Shown in pieces: positions 56,201 through 64,000 of a stretch of DNA of 64,000 nucleotides. The notes under the pieces were generated by a model. That model saw only the letters and a list, made by a program, of their open reading frames with translations. It was not told the origin of the DNA and searched no databases. Each line of letters begins with the position of its first letter. Position 1 is the stretch's first letter. The translations under genes and the position numbers were made by a program. The stretch comes from Rhodobacter sp. (lineage in GTDB: Bacteria > Pseudomonadota > Alphaproteobacteria > Rhodobacterales > Rhodobacteraceae), in contig JACKKF010000013.1 in the NCBI GenBank assembly GCA_020637555.1, forward strand, positions 768,357-832,356. Direction: 5' to 3'.

Positions 56201-56814
56201 ATGATCCCCGATCTGGCCCCCGTGCTGATCCCCGTGCTGATCCCCGTGATGATCCCCGGGCTGGCCCCGCCGATCTGGCGCTGCTGCTCGCTCCGGTGCT
56301 GCTCGCCGGGCTCGTGGTGGTGCTCTGGCGCCGGAAACGGGCGGCGGGGCGGCGGCCCTGGGCGGTGCTCGACGGGTCGAACATCCTCTACTGGATGGGG
56401 GGTGCGCCCGATCTCGCGCCTGTGCGCGCGGTGCTGGACCGGCTGGGCGCGCAGGGCTACGAGGCCTGCGTCGTCTTCGACGCGAACGCGGGCCATCTGC
56501 TGTTCAGCCGCTACGCGGGCGCGCGCGATTCGCCGCCCCCGGCTGGGCCTGCCGGAGAGGCGGGTGATGGTGGGTTCCCCGGGGCACGCCGGCCGATCCG
56601 GCGATCCTGGCCGCCGCGCGCGAGGTCGGCGGGATCATCGTCACCAACGACCGCTATCGCGACTGGGTCGAGAAGGACCCGGACCTTCGCGACACGATCC
56701 ATCTCGTCACGGGTGGCTACCGGGAGGCGCGCTCTGGCTGGGCCCGCCTGGGCGACCGCTCACCGGGGGCAAACCTCTGGCCGGCCCGGGACCCTATCAA
56801 GGAGAGCTTCATGA
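56201..56814 (+). pseudogene. Membrane-anchored NYN/Zc3h12a-like ribonuclease domain, frame-disrupted
   Basis: N-terminal repetitive hydrophobic start (DLAPVLIPVLIPVMIPG), then in another frame VLLAGLVVVLWRRKRA as a membrane anchor. A NYN-type RNase core follows: WAVLDGSNILYWMGG (first catalytic Asp), YEACVVFDANAGHLL, and, in a third frame, GGIIVTNDRYRDWVEKDPD (last acidic cluster). At least three indels (~56268, ~56530, ~56580) break it. The stop assumed here overlaps the next gene's ATG (ATGA). RNA-cleaving activity is inferred from the fold. Its place inside a catabolic operon is unusual. Confidence 0.65.
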
Positions 56815-57729
56815 AACTTGTGACCTATCGTCGGGGCGTGGAATCGCGTGCCCGTGTCGGCGTGATCGTCGACGACCTGTGCGTGGATGTCGCCCGTCTG
56901 GGCGCGGCCTGCGGCGAAGAGATGCCCGACACGATGCTGGGCCTGATCGACGCGGGCCGCCCTGGCTGGGCACGCTGCGCGCCTGCCTGGACGAGGTGGG
57001 CGCCGACCTGCCGGTGGGCTGCGCGACGGCGCTGGCGAACGTGACGCTGCTGGCGCCGATCCCGCGCCCGCGCAAGAACATCTTCGGCATCGGCCTGAAC
57101 TATCTGGATCACGTCACGGAAAGCGCGCAGGCGCTGGATACCTCGGCCGATCTGCCCCGCCAGCCGGTGATCTTCTCCAAGCCGCCGACCGCGGTGATCG
57201 GCCCGGCGAGCTGATCCCGCATGACGCCGAGATCACGCAGCAACTGGACTGGGAGGTGGAGCTGGCGGCGATCATCGGCACCACCGCCCGCCGGGTCGAT
57301 CGGGCCGACGCCCTGGGCCATGTGTTCGGCTATTCGGTGATGATCGACGTGTCGGCGCGCGACAACCGGCGCGCGGGGCAGTGGATCGTGTCCAAGGGGA
57401 TGGACGGGTATGCGCCCTTCGGCCCCTGCATCGTCACCGCCGACGAGATCCCCGACCCGCAGGTGCTGGACCTGTGGTTGAGCGTGAACGGCGTGGAAAA
57501 GCAGCGGTCGAACACCGCCAGGATGCTGTTCAAGGTCGATGAACTGATCGCCGACATCAGCCGCGTGATCACGCTGGAACCCGGCGACATCATCGCCACC
57601 GGCACCCCCGAGGGCGTCGGCGCCGGCCGCAACCCCCAGGAATGGATGTGGCCCGGCGACGTCGTCGTCGCAACCGTCCAGGGCATCGGAACCCTCAGAC
57701 ACCCCGTCGTCAACGTCACGCAGGCATAG
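56811..57729 (+). pseudogene. Fumarylacetoacetate hydrolase-family enzyme (fumarylpyruvate hydrolase-like), two frameshifts
   Basis: Starts MKLVTYRRGVESRARVGVIV after AAGGAGAG. FAH-fold parts are in three frames: ALANVTLLAPIPRPRKNIFG and GLNYLDHVTESAQ in the second, QLDWEVELAAIIGTTARRVD, FGYSVMIDVSARD, GMDGYAPFGPCIV and GDIIATGTPEGVGAG in the third. Breaks lie near 56962 and 57207 (one base missing each). With gentisate dioxygenase upstream, the likely reaction is hydrolysis of fumarylpyruvate or maleylpyruvate to fumarate/maleate plus pyruvate. No GST-like maleylpyruvate isomerase gene is visible, so the direct maleylpyruvate route is possible. Confidence 0.82.
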
Positions 57730-57857
57730 CGGTTCGCGCGCAGCCCCCGGCGCCATGGCCGGCGTGACACGCGCCGTCGCGCGCGGCATCGATCTGGAGC
57801 ATCCGGCAGGGGTGCTCTTCCACACTCTGAAACCGGATCCATCGAAAGGATGATGCC

Positions 57858-58640
57858 ATGACCACGGCCGAAAGCGGTGACCAGCGGTTCGACTATGTCC
57901 ACCACCTGCAACTCGATACGCTGCTGTCCGCGATGCGGCAGGTCACGCCGCATCCCGAGGAGCATCTGTTCGTCACCGTCCATCATGTGCTGGAACTGTG
58001 GTTCAAGCATGTCCTCTTTGATCTGGACCGGATCATCGCGCTGTTGCAGGCCGACGAACTGGCGCAGGCCAACTGGCTGTTGCGTCGCATCGCCGAGATC
58101 CTGAAGCTGGCCGAAGCGCACTGGACGGTGCTGGAAACCATGTCGGCCGCCGATTTCGCCGAGTTTCGCGGCAATCTCACCGGGGCCTCGGGGATGCAGT
58201 CGCGCCAGTTCCGGCAGGTGGAGGTGATGATCGGCCTGCACCAGACCGCCGACGACGTCTATCGCCAGCGCACCGAGACCCTGTGGCCCGGCCTGATCGC
58301 AGAGTATCCGGTCACGCTGCGCGACGCGTTCTTCGGCGTCTACGAGCGCGCCGGTGTCTCGCTGCTCGATGTCTATCGCGACCGCTGGACACGCAACGAG
58401 CTGTTCCAGCTGGCCGAGAACGCATTCGAGATCGACCGCAGATTCCAGTCGTGGCGGCACAACCACATCCTGATGGTCCGCCGCCAGATCGGCATTCGGG
58501 CGCGCGGCACGGGCGGGACCTTCTTCAAGGATTACCTGGCCTCGACCACGGCCTATTACTTCTTTCCAGAGCTCTTCGAATTCCGCAACGAGCTGACCGC
58601 AGCCTCGGGCGGCGAGGTGATGGAGAAGGGCGGGGATTGA
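57858..58640 (+). CDS. Tryptophan 2,3-dioxygenase-family protein
   Basis: A 260-residue heme protein. Family segments are YVHHLQLDTLLSAMRQVTPH, HHVLELWFKHVLFDLDRI (distal-pocket His), GASGMQSRQFRQVEVMIG and SWRHNHILMVRRQIG with the proximal-His region, then GTGGTFFKDYL. TDO oxidises tryptophan to N-formylkynurenine. The protein is slightly shorter than usual. Intact, in contrast to the genes upstream. No kynurenine-pathway gene follows, so its role may be in a wider aromatic degradation unit. Confidence 0.85.
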   Translation: MTTAESGDQRFDYVHHLQLDTLLSAMRQVTPHPEEHLFVTVHHVLELWFKHVLFDLDRIIALLQADELAQANWLLRRIAEILKLAEAHWTVLETMSAADFAEFRGNLTGASGMQSRQFRQVEVMIGLHQTADDVYRQRTETLWPGLIAEYPVTLRDAFFGVYERAGVSLLDVYRDRWTRNELFQLAENAFEIDRRFQSWRHNHILMVRRQIGIRARGTGGTFFKDYLASTTAYYFFPELFEFRNELTAASGGEVMEKGGD

Positions 58641-58698
58641 GCCCCGCTCCACGGCCCTCGGGGCTGGTGTCGCATCGTGACCGTGACCGGACGCTGGG

Positions 58699-58718
58699 AC
58701 CGGACGCTGGCGTCCGGT
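58699..58718. terminator. Hairpin between convergent tdo-like and dgcN genes
   Basis: A 9-bp stem ACCGGACGC / GCGTCCGGT with a 2-nt loop, immediately after a tandem 13-bp repeat GACCGGACGCTGG (58685-58710). No T-run. The rest of the 175-bp gap shows nothing else. Confidence 0.45.
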
Positions 58719-58815
58719 CTGTCCGCCGTCCCGTGGCGGCGGTGACCCGGCCTGTGGCGCCCAGGGCGGGGCGCGACAGGATGTGCGGGCCGTGACCCGA
58801 GGCCGGTTGCGCGGT

Positions 58816-59823
58816 TCAGCGCAACCCCTCGACAATCTCGCGCACGCCAAAGCGGACCGGATCGCACGCAGGAACGCCATGCTCGGCCGCCTGCCGGTCG
58901 AGATAGGCGCGTGCCTCGGTCTCGGTCAGCCGCGAGGTGTTGATGCAAAGGCCCGCGCAGGTCACCTCATGCGGGAACCACGAACAAAGCGAGCGGGTCA
59001 AGGCGATGATCTGGCTGATGCCGCCGACCTTGTGGGTATCGAATCCCAACAGGGTTTCACGCCCGGCTTCGTGACAGACCACAAAGGCATGCGGCTGTGA
59101 CCCGTGCAGCAAACCCAGCGTGACGCCCGCAAAGGCGGGATGCACCAGGGCGCCCTGGCCCTCGATCACGTCCCAGTGGTTCGCGTGCGCGGCCGGGATC
59201 ATCTGTTCAACCGCACCGGCAAGGAAATCCGACACGATGGCATCGACCGAAAGGCCCGACCCGTCGATCAGAATCCCGGTCTGGCCGGTTGCCCGGAAGG
59301 TCGCGTCCATGCCCTGATTGCGCATTTCCGCGTGGATGGCCAGCGCCGCATATTTCTTGCCCACCGCGCAATCGGTGCCCATCGCCAGCAGGCGCTTTCC
59401 GCTGCGCGGCGCGCCCGTCGCCACCGGGAAAGGCCCGATCGGAATGCGCACATCGTGCAGGCGCTGGCCGCTTGCCCGGGCCGCATCGCGCAGTTGCGGG
59501 ACCGATGCCAGCGGTTCATGCAGGCCCGAGGCGATGTCGAATCCCTTGTGCAAGGCCTCGACCAGACGGGCGATCCAGGTTTCGGGCAGCTTCCCGCCGA
59601 TGAGGGCCGTTCCGATCACCAGCGTCTTCGCCCCCGCACGGGCGGCCGCCTCGAGCGTCATGTCGGGCAGGCCGACATCGGCCTTGCAGCCTTCCTCGCG
59701 CAGCTGCCCGACGCAGCGTTCCGGCCGCCAGTAGACCAGTCCAAGGGCGGTCTTGGCCATTTCCGGCCAGGCAGCGTCCCCGAGGTAGATGAGATAGGGC
59801 GACGCGATATCGTGACTTGTCAT
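58816..59823 (-). CDS. dgcN: DUF1611-family protein, probable D-glutamate N-acetyltransferase DgcN
   Basis: A 335-residue protein. The nucleotide-binding P-loop-like motif LLAMGTDCAVGKKYAALAIH is mid-protein and ATGQTGILIDGSGLSVDAIV follows, typical of DUF1611. In characterised marine bacteria dgcN and dgcA together convert D-glutamate to L-glutamate through N-acetylated intermediates; DgcN acetylates. It follows dgcA by 15 bp and ends the ABC-transporter operon. Assignment depends on the dgcA partner. Confidence 0.82.
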   Translation of the reverse strand: MTSHDIASPYLIYLGDAAWPEMAKTALGLVYWRPERCVGQLREEGCKADVGLPDMTLEAAARAGAKTLVIGTALIGGKLPETWIARLVEALHKGFDIASGLHEPLASVPQLRDAARASGQRLHDVRIPIGPFPVATGAPRSGKRLLAMGTDCAVGKKYAALAIHAEMRNQGMDATFRATGQTGILIDGSGLSVDAIVSDFLAGAVEQMIPAAHANHWDVIEGQGALVHPAFAGVTLGLLHGSQPHAFVVCHEAGRETLLGFDTHKVGGISQIIALTRSLCSWFPHEVTCAGLCINTSRLTETEARAYLDRQAAEHGVPACDPVRFGVREIVEGLR

Positions 59824-59838
59824 TCTTTCTTGTCCTTT

Positions 59839-60819
59839 TCAGCCCCAGAGGCCGGGTTCGAACCGTGTCAGGTGGCCGTTCTCATAGGTCATGGCGGGTG
59901 AGCGGTCGGATTGAAGCTGGAGCGGCCCATCCAGATCGGCCCAGTCCGACAGCGCGCCGATCACATAGGCGGGGGCCATCGACAGGGATGTGCCCGACAT
60001 GCAGCCGACCATCACCCCCATCCCCGCGGCACGCGCCGCGCGCGCCAGCTTCAGCGCCTCGGTCAGGCCGCCGGTCTTGTCCAGCTTGATGTTGACGCCC
60101 TGATACAAGGCCTTGAGCCGGTCCACGTCGGCGGCGACATGGCAGGATTCGTCGGCATAGATCGGAACCGGCAGCGACAGTCCGGCGAGCTGCCGATCCA
60201 CGCCGGGGGGCAGGGGTTGTTCGACCATGCGGACATTCAGCCGCTGCATGAGATCGGCGTTCTCGGTCAGCAGCGCGACGGACCAGCTCTGGTTGGCATC
60301 GACGATCAACTCGGCATCCGGGCGCGCTGCACGCACGGCTTCGAGCCGGGCACCGATCTGGCTGGCGTCCAGCTTGATCTTGAGCACCCGATGGCCCGAG
60401 GTCCCGGCCCATCGCCCCATCTCGTCCGGTGAGCCCAGACCGATGGTCTGGTCGACCTCGATCCGCGCCGGCGCATCGGGCAATCCCGCCAACGCCCAGA
60501 TGCTGCGTCCGCTTTCCTTGGCGCGCAGATCCCACAAGGCGCAATCCACGGCATTTCGTGCGGGCATCACGTCGATCGCGGCGCAGACCTGATCGATGTC
60601 TTCGCCCCGATCCAGGGCCTCGGCGGCGGCGATCACCGCCGCCTCCATCTGTGCCATGCTGACGGGAAAGACGATCGGCGTCAGCCCCTCGCCCTGGCCC
60701 GCATGACCGTCGCGCGTCAGCGTGACGCGGAGAGCCTCGAGCGCCCTGACCGTGTGCCCGGCAAAGCTGAACGGCGTTTTCAGCGGCCAGGATTCGATCG
60801 CATAATCCAGGCGCGTCAT
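59839..60819 (-). CDS. dgcA: Enolase-superfamily racemase/epimerase, probable N-acetyl-D-glutamate racemase DgcA
   Basis: A 326-residue muconate-lactonizing/dipeptide-epimerase-type enzyme. Metal/acid-base residues: RVLKIKLD (KxK catalytic Lys pair), ELIVDANQSW (Asp), VEQPLPP (Glu), YADESCH (Asp/Glu) and INIKLDKTGGL-type NIKLDKTGG (second Lys). It is in the family that includes L-Ala-D/L-Glu epimerase; adjacency to dgcN makes N-acetyl-glutamate racemisation most likely, with dipeptide epimerase as the alternative. Start overlaps the permease stop (ATGA). Confidence 0.82.
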   Translation of the reverse strand: MTRLDYAIESWPLKTPFSFAGHTVRALEALRVTLTRDGHAGQGEGLTPIVFPVSMAQMEAAVIAAAEALDRGEDIDQVCAAIDVMPARNAVDCALWDLRAKESGRSIWALAGLPDAPARIEVDQTIGLGSPDEMGRWAGTSGHRVLKIKLDASQIGARLEAVRAARPDAELIVDANQSWSVALLTENADLMQRLNVRMVEQPLPPGVDRQLAGLSLPVPIYADESCHVAADVDRLKALYQGVNIKLDKTGGLTEALKLARAARAAGMGVMVGCMSGTSLSMAPAYVIGALSDWADLDGPLQLQSDRSPAMTYENGHLTRFEPGLWG

Positions 60820-61733
60820 TCGCGGACCTTGTCGGCTGCCAGGCGTTCACCGCGGCCCTGCTTGCGAAGGATCGGCAAGCCCAGCATCAGCAGCACGAAG
60901 GCGCCTGTCGCGATCTTCAGGTCACTGGGTGCCAGCCCTGCGGCAAGGCACAGCGAGATGAGCTGGTAATAGATGATCGACCCGAGGAAGGGCGCCGCCA
61001 GTTGGCGCCCGATGGATCGACGCCCCAGAATGGTCTCGCCGATCATCAGGGCGGCCAAGGCGTTGATCAGCAGGCCAAGCCCCATGTTCACGTCCACGAA
61101 GGACTGGCTCTGCACCATCAGGCTGCCGCAGAAGGCGGCGAACCCGCTTGCGGTTCCCACACCCAGATAGATCGCCCGGTTGACATTGTTGCCCTGTGCC
61201 TCGGCCATGTCCGGATTGTCGCCCACGGCGCGCATGGCGATGCCGCGCTCGGTGCGGAACCAGTAGCTCAGGGCGATCAGCACCAGCACGACCAGCACAC
61301 CGACCAGCACGATCCTGCTCAGGTTCGCGGTCTGCGGGCCAAAGCTGACATAGTCGAAAAGCTTGGTCTCGCGAAACAGCGGCACATTCGGACGACCCAG
61401 CAGACGCAGGTTGATGCTGTAGAGCATCGTCGTGACCAGGATGCCGGCCAGCAGCGTGTGAATGCGGAACTTGAGGTGAATGAACGCCGTCGCAAGGCCC
61501 GCAAGCGTTCCGACCGCAAAGGCGATCAGCACCGCCAGATAGGCCGGTATGCCGGCAAGCATCGCCACCGCGCACGCCGCGCCGCCAAGCGGATAGGCCC
61601 CTTCGGCCGTCAGGTCGGCAAAGGCCAGAATGCGGAACGGGATCATGACGGCCAGAACGGCAAAGCTCAGGATCAGGCTTTGTGCCAGCGTCACGGGGAC
61701 CATCGAGACAAAAATCGAAAACATCTCTTCCAT
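60816..61733 (-). CDS. ABC transporter permease (TrpX/YtrF-like, single-gene type)
   Basis: A 305-residue inner-membrane permease with 8-9 hydrophobic helices (SMVPVTLAQSLILSFAVLAV, LIAFAVGTLAGLATAFIHLK, IVLVGVLVVLVLIALSYWF). It has the EAA-like cytoplasmic loop AMRAVGDNPDMAEAQGNNVN. It resembles the branched-chain-type permeases used with ABC_sub_bind binding proteins. Start ATG 61733 lies 4 bp after the ATPase stop, behind GGGGGGTGAG. Confidence 0.9.
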   Translation of the reverse strand: MEEMFSIFVSMVPVTLAQSLILSFAVLAVMIPFRILAFADLTAEGAYPLGGAACAVAMLAGIPAYLAVLIAFAVGTLAGLATAFIHLKFRIHTLLAGILVTTMLYSINLRLLGRPNVPLFRETKLFDYVSFGPQTANLSRIVLVGVLVVLVLIALSYWFRTERGIAMRAVGDNPDMAEAQGNNVNRAIYLGVGTASGFAAFCGSLMVQSQSFVDVNMGLGLLINALAALMIGETILGRRSIGRQLAAPFLGSIIYYQLISLCLAAGLAPSDLKIATGAFVLLMLGLPILRKQGRGERLAADKVRE

Positions 61734-61737
61734 GGAC

Positions 61738-62517
61738 TCACCCCCCAAGAAGCATACGGTCGGTCTTGACCGAAAAATGATCGGTCAGGCTTGCGACCGT
61801 GGATGCGCGCTTCTCGTCGCCGGTGATGTCGAGTTTGAGCTTGCCATGGTCGAGCATCAGGATCCGGTTCCCATAGTCCACGGCATGCTGCATGTTGTGC
61901 GACACCATGAGCGTGGTGAGTTTCAACGCCTCGACCGCGCGCAGCGTGGCGCCCAGCACAAGAGCCGCGGTCCGCGGATCGAGCGCGGCCGTGTGTTCGT
62001 CCAGCAGCAGAAGATCCGGCTCGCCCATCACCGCCATGATCAGCGACAGGGATTGTCGCTGACCGCCCGACAGCAGCGAAACCTGTGTGTCCAGCCGATC
62101 CTCGAGACCGAGTTTCAGATACGAGAGCTGCTCGCGATACCTGGCCTTGCGCGCGGTGGTCAGCCCCGGACGCAGCCGCGCACGCGATTGCCGCAACTCG
62201 GCCAGAAGCATGTTTTCCGCGATCGTCATGCCCGCGGCCGTTCCCTTCATCGGGTCCTGAAACACCCGGGCGACATGACGCGCGCGCTGGTGAACCGGCA
62301 TGCGGGTCACATTGTCCCCGGCGATCTCGATCGTGCCGCTATCCAGCATCAGGGCACCGGAAATCGCGTTGAGCATGGTGCTCTTGCCGGCACCGTTCGA
62401 GCCGATCACAATGGCGAAATCGCCGCGATCCAGTGAAAACGTCAGCCCGTCCAGCGCGACCTTTTCGTCAGGAGTTCCCGCGAAGAAGGTCCTGCGTGCA
62501 TTCTCTATCCTGAGCAT
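61738..62517 (-). CDS. ABC transporter ATP-binding protein
   Basis: A 259-residue ATPase: Walker A IGSNGAGKSTMLNAI, signature LLSGGQRQSLSLIMAV, Walker B PDLLLLDEHTAALDP and the His-loop LMVSHNMQHA. It powers the permease next to it. ATG 62517 is used; a GTG one codon earlier is possible. Confidence 0.94.
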   Translation of the reverse strand: MLRIENARRTFFAGTPDEKVALDGLTFSLDRGDFAIVIGSNGAGKSTMLNAISGALMLDSGTIEIAGDNVTRMPVHQRARHVARVFQDPMKGTAAGMTIAENMLLAELRQSRARLRPGLTTARKARYREQLSYLKLGLEDRLDTQVSLLSGGQRQSLSLIMAVMGEPDLLLLDEHTAALDPRTAALVLGATLRAVEALKLTTLMVSHNMQHAVDYGNRILMLDHGKLKLDITGDEKRASTVASLTDHFSVKTDRMLLGG

Positions 62518-62580
62518 CACCCATCCTACTCGGAATTGAAAACGCGCGGCGCCTGAGCGCCGCGCAAATCGGTTGCTCGA

Positions 62581-63543
62581 TCAGTCGACGAAGCAATCGC
62601 AATCGTCGAAGCTGGCGGGGATCTCGGCACCGACGGCCGCCATGCCCGACCGCGAGATGATCCGCGTGTGATCCTCATAGGACGGACGCGCGGGCGGGAT
62701 GTCCGCGGGGCTTTCGCCGTCCAGAATGCGCAGGGCCATTTCGCCGACGATCTCGCCGATCCGGTGATAGCTGACGGTGAACCCCGCCGCCGCCAGCCCC
62801 TCGCGGACGGGACCGTCATCCATGTTGACCAGCGGGACGCCTGCCTGCGCGGCCGCGCTGGCGACGGCGCCGATCGACGGCTGGATCATGCTGGATCCCG
62901 GGCCGTAGATCACGTCCGAACGCGCCGCCAATGCCGTCACCCGGGCCATGATGTCGTTGGGATTGTCGACGCCGACCTCGCTGATCTGAAGTCCGGTCGC
63001 ATCGGCGGCCTCATGCGCCAGGGCGAGGGTGGCAAGGTCGTTGGCTTCGGCCGGATTGTAGGGAATGCCGATCGTCTCGGCGTTCGGGAACAGCTCCTTG
63101 ATGAAGCGCAACGTCGCAGCGATATCCAGCGAGTCGGACGAGCCGGTGATGTTCGCGCCGCCGTGGTCCCAATCCGGAACCAGCTCGGCCCGGACCGGGT
63201 CGGTGACCGCGGCGAACAGCAACGGAACCCCGCTGTCGCCCAGAAGGTTGAGCATGTTCTGCGCGACAGGGGTCGTGATGCCGACGACGATGGACGGATT
63301 CGACGCCTCGATCCGGGCGAACATCTGCGGCAGCAGAGTCGCGTCGAAATTCACATGGTCGACCGTGACCCGGATGTCGCGCCCCGATTCCGCAACGACA
63401 TCCTGGATGCCCTGCACCACGGCATTCAGTTGCGGGTGTTCGCCGAAATTCGCGATCGCGATCGTTTGCGTTTCTGCGAAGGCCATCGTCGCGCTGAAGG
63501 CCCCTGCAAGTACCGTCGCACCCAGTCCGAAATGCTTCATCAT
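62581..63543 (-). CDS. ABC transporter substrate-binding protein (ABC_sub_bind family)
   Basis: A 320-residue exported binding protein with a Sec signal peptide (MMKHFGLGATVLAGAFSATMAFA|ETQ). It has the family's IAIANFGEHPQLNAVVQGIQ and PLLFAAVTDPVRAELVP segments and DVIYGPGSSMIQPSIGAVAS near the end. Related proteins serve tryptophan (TrpX) or other uptake systems. First gene of the transporter-dgcA-dgcN operon, so the ligand is probably D-glutamate or a related peptide or amino acid. Confidence 0.9.
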   Translation of the reverse strand: MMKHFGLGATVLAGAFSATMAFAETQTIAIANFGEHPQLNAVVQGIQDVVAESGRDIRVTVDHVNFDATLLPQMFARIEASNPSIVVGITTPVAQNMLNLLGDSGVPLLFAAVTDPVRAELVPDWDHGGANITGSSDSLDIAATLRFIKELFPNAETIGIPYNPAEANDLATLALAHEAADATGLQISEVGVDNPNDIMARVTALAARSDVIYGPGSSMIQPSIGAVASAAAQAGVPLVNMDDGPVREGLAAAGFTVSYHRIGEIVGEMALRILDGESPADIPPARPSYEDHTRIISRSGMAAVGAEIPASFDDCDCFVD

Positions 63544-63736
63544 GTCACTCCCTGTTCAACCTGTTGGTTTTGCTTACCCGTTGGGTCGCCGGCATCATCG
63601 CTACACTGAACGGTCGCCCGCGAGGAAAATGCTTACACAAGTTTTTTTCGTCGTAAATGAATTTTTTCGTAAAAACACGAATCCCGGCCAACCCACACCG
63701 ACGCCCCCTCGAGCAGGGCCTTCTTTCATTGATGAC
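63544..63736. promoter_or_regulatory. AT-rich region upstream of the ABC transporter operon
   Basis: Includes an inverted repeat TTCGT-AAAAAC-ACGAA (63666-63681) and repeated TTTTTTCGT tracts (63646-63670) in an otherwise GC-rich region. It is the expected promoter of the substrate-binding gene; a regulator binding site is possible. No gene seen here. Confidence 0.4.
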
Positions 63737-64000
63737 TCATCGTCGGTCGAGAAAGGCGTCGCCATCCATCTCGAGGCGATCACCGGGGCGCGGGTTCGGC
63801 ACCTCGGCGAACCGCAGGTCGATGCGGGTGGTCTCCGACCAGAGCCGGGCATCGCCAAAGTCGGTGATGGCATCCGCGCGCCGGGAATCTGTTGCAAGGT
63901 CCCACGAAGGCACACGAACCTTGTATGGCAAGCCGCGAGAAGATCGCCCACATCTCAGATTGAAAGACCAGCTCGGACCGATCGCCCGCAATGCATGCTG
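63737..64000 (-). pseudogene. Fragment resembling a phage/GTA head-tail joining protein
   Basis: An open frame that runs off the right edge. Its C-terminal half, DAITDFGDARLWSETTRIDL then FAEVPNPRPGDRLEMDGDAF, resembles prophage and gene-transfer-agent head-tail joining proteins, which usually continue VxGEPxxDxExLVW after GEAF. Here it stops abruptly at LDRR, so it looks truncated. The N-terminal half shows no match I recognise. Low certainty. Confidence 0.35.

Noticed and set aside
56201..56814. VapC/PIN-type toxin of a toxin-antitoxin pair
   Set aside because: The DGSN and TNDRYRDW motifs and membrane anchor fit NYN/Zc3h12a-like proteins, and no small antitoxin gene is adjacent.

Overview
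The window is GC-rich, densely coded alphaproteobacterial DNA, most likely a chromosomal segment of a Rhodobacterales (Rhodobacter/Paracoccus/Roseobacter-like) bacterium. Supporting signs are an FnrL-type regulator divergent from hemN, a full ccoNOQP-ccoGHIS locus, perfect TTGAN(6)TCAA-type FNR boxes, a DUF2948-hisD pair, short basic proteins and frequent 4-nt ATGA/GTGA gene overlaps. No plasmid origin, CRISPR array, rRNA operon or complete mobile element was seen.

Layout. 0-5 kb: 3' end of rnr, then valS on the opposite strand and a TetR regulator. 5-8 kb: phenylacetate genes paaG-paaI-paaK (paaK has one frameshift). 8-9.4 kb: epimerase and sugar transferase. 9.4-14.7 kb: acyl-CoA metabolism (FCD-GntR regulator plus kinase-like phosphotransferase, divergent from an acyl-CoA dehydrogenase), SDR, GlcG-like protein and a class-I glutamine amidotransferase. 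14.7-17.8 kb: hemN/fnrL divergon and small unknown genes. 18-22 kb: TfoX-N protein, Tat-exported cyclic-nucleotide phosphodiesterase/nucleotidase, and a tandem pair of Flp-pilin-like genes sharing a nearly identical leader. 21.9-31 kb: universal stress protein, then cbb3 oxidase and its assembly genes; ccoN, ccoO and ccoQ are heavily frame-disrupted while ccoP, G, H, I and S are intact. 31-35.5 kb: sodB and two secreted repeat proteins that end in LCCL domains. 35.6-45 kb: DMT exporter with LysR regulator, nicotinamidase, YciB, LprI-like protein, reductase, cytochrome b561, GNAT, RidA, GT25, nitroreductase, tRNA-Cys, M19 dipeptidase and DUF1285. 45-51.8 kb: a four-gene MoxR/DUF58/BatA-like operon. 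51.8-54 kb: hisD, DUF2948, a small basic protein and tRNA-Thr. 54.2-58.6 kb: an FCD-GntR regulator divergent from a gentisate-type aromatic catabolism cluster, again with many frameshifts, and a tryptophan 2,3-dioxygenase. 58.8-63.5 kb: an ABC transporter-dgcA-dgcN operon predicted to take up and degrade D-glutamate or a related compound. The last ~450 bp hold an AT-rich promoter region and a phage-like gene fragment.

How the genes work together. FnrL with its boxes links hemN, uspA, ccoN and ccoG into an oxygen-responsive respiratory module. The aromatic modules (paa and gentisate) feed central metabolism. The most novel-looking items are the LCCL/four-cysteine repeat secreted proteins, the tandem Flp-like genes with conserved leaders and divergent bodies, and the D-glutamate-type transporter/catabolic operon. 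Indels are concentrated in two patches (about 23.1-25.5 kb and 55.3-57.2 kb) where codon meaning is otherwise preserved, so local sequence error is as likely as real gene loss.
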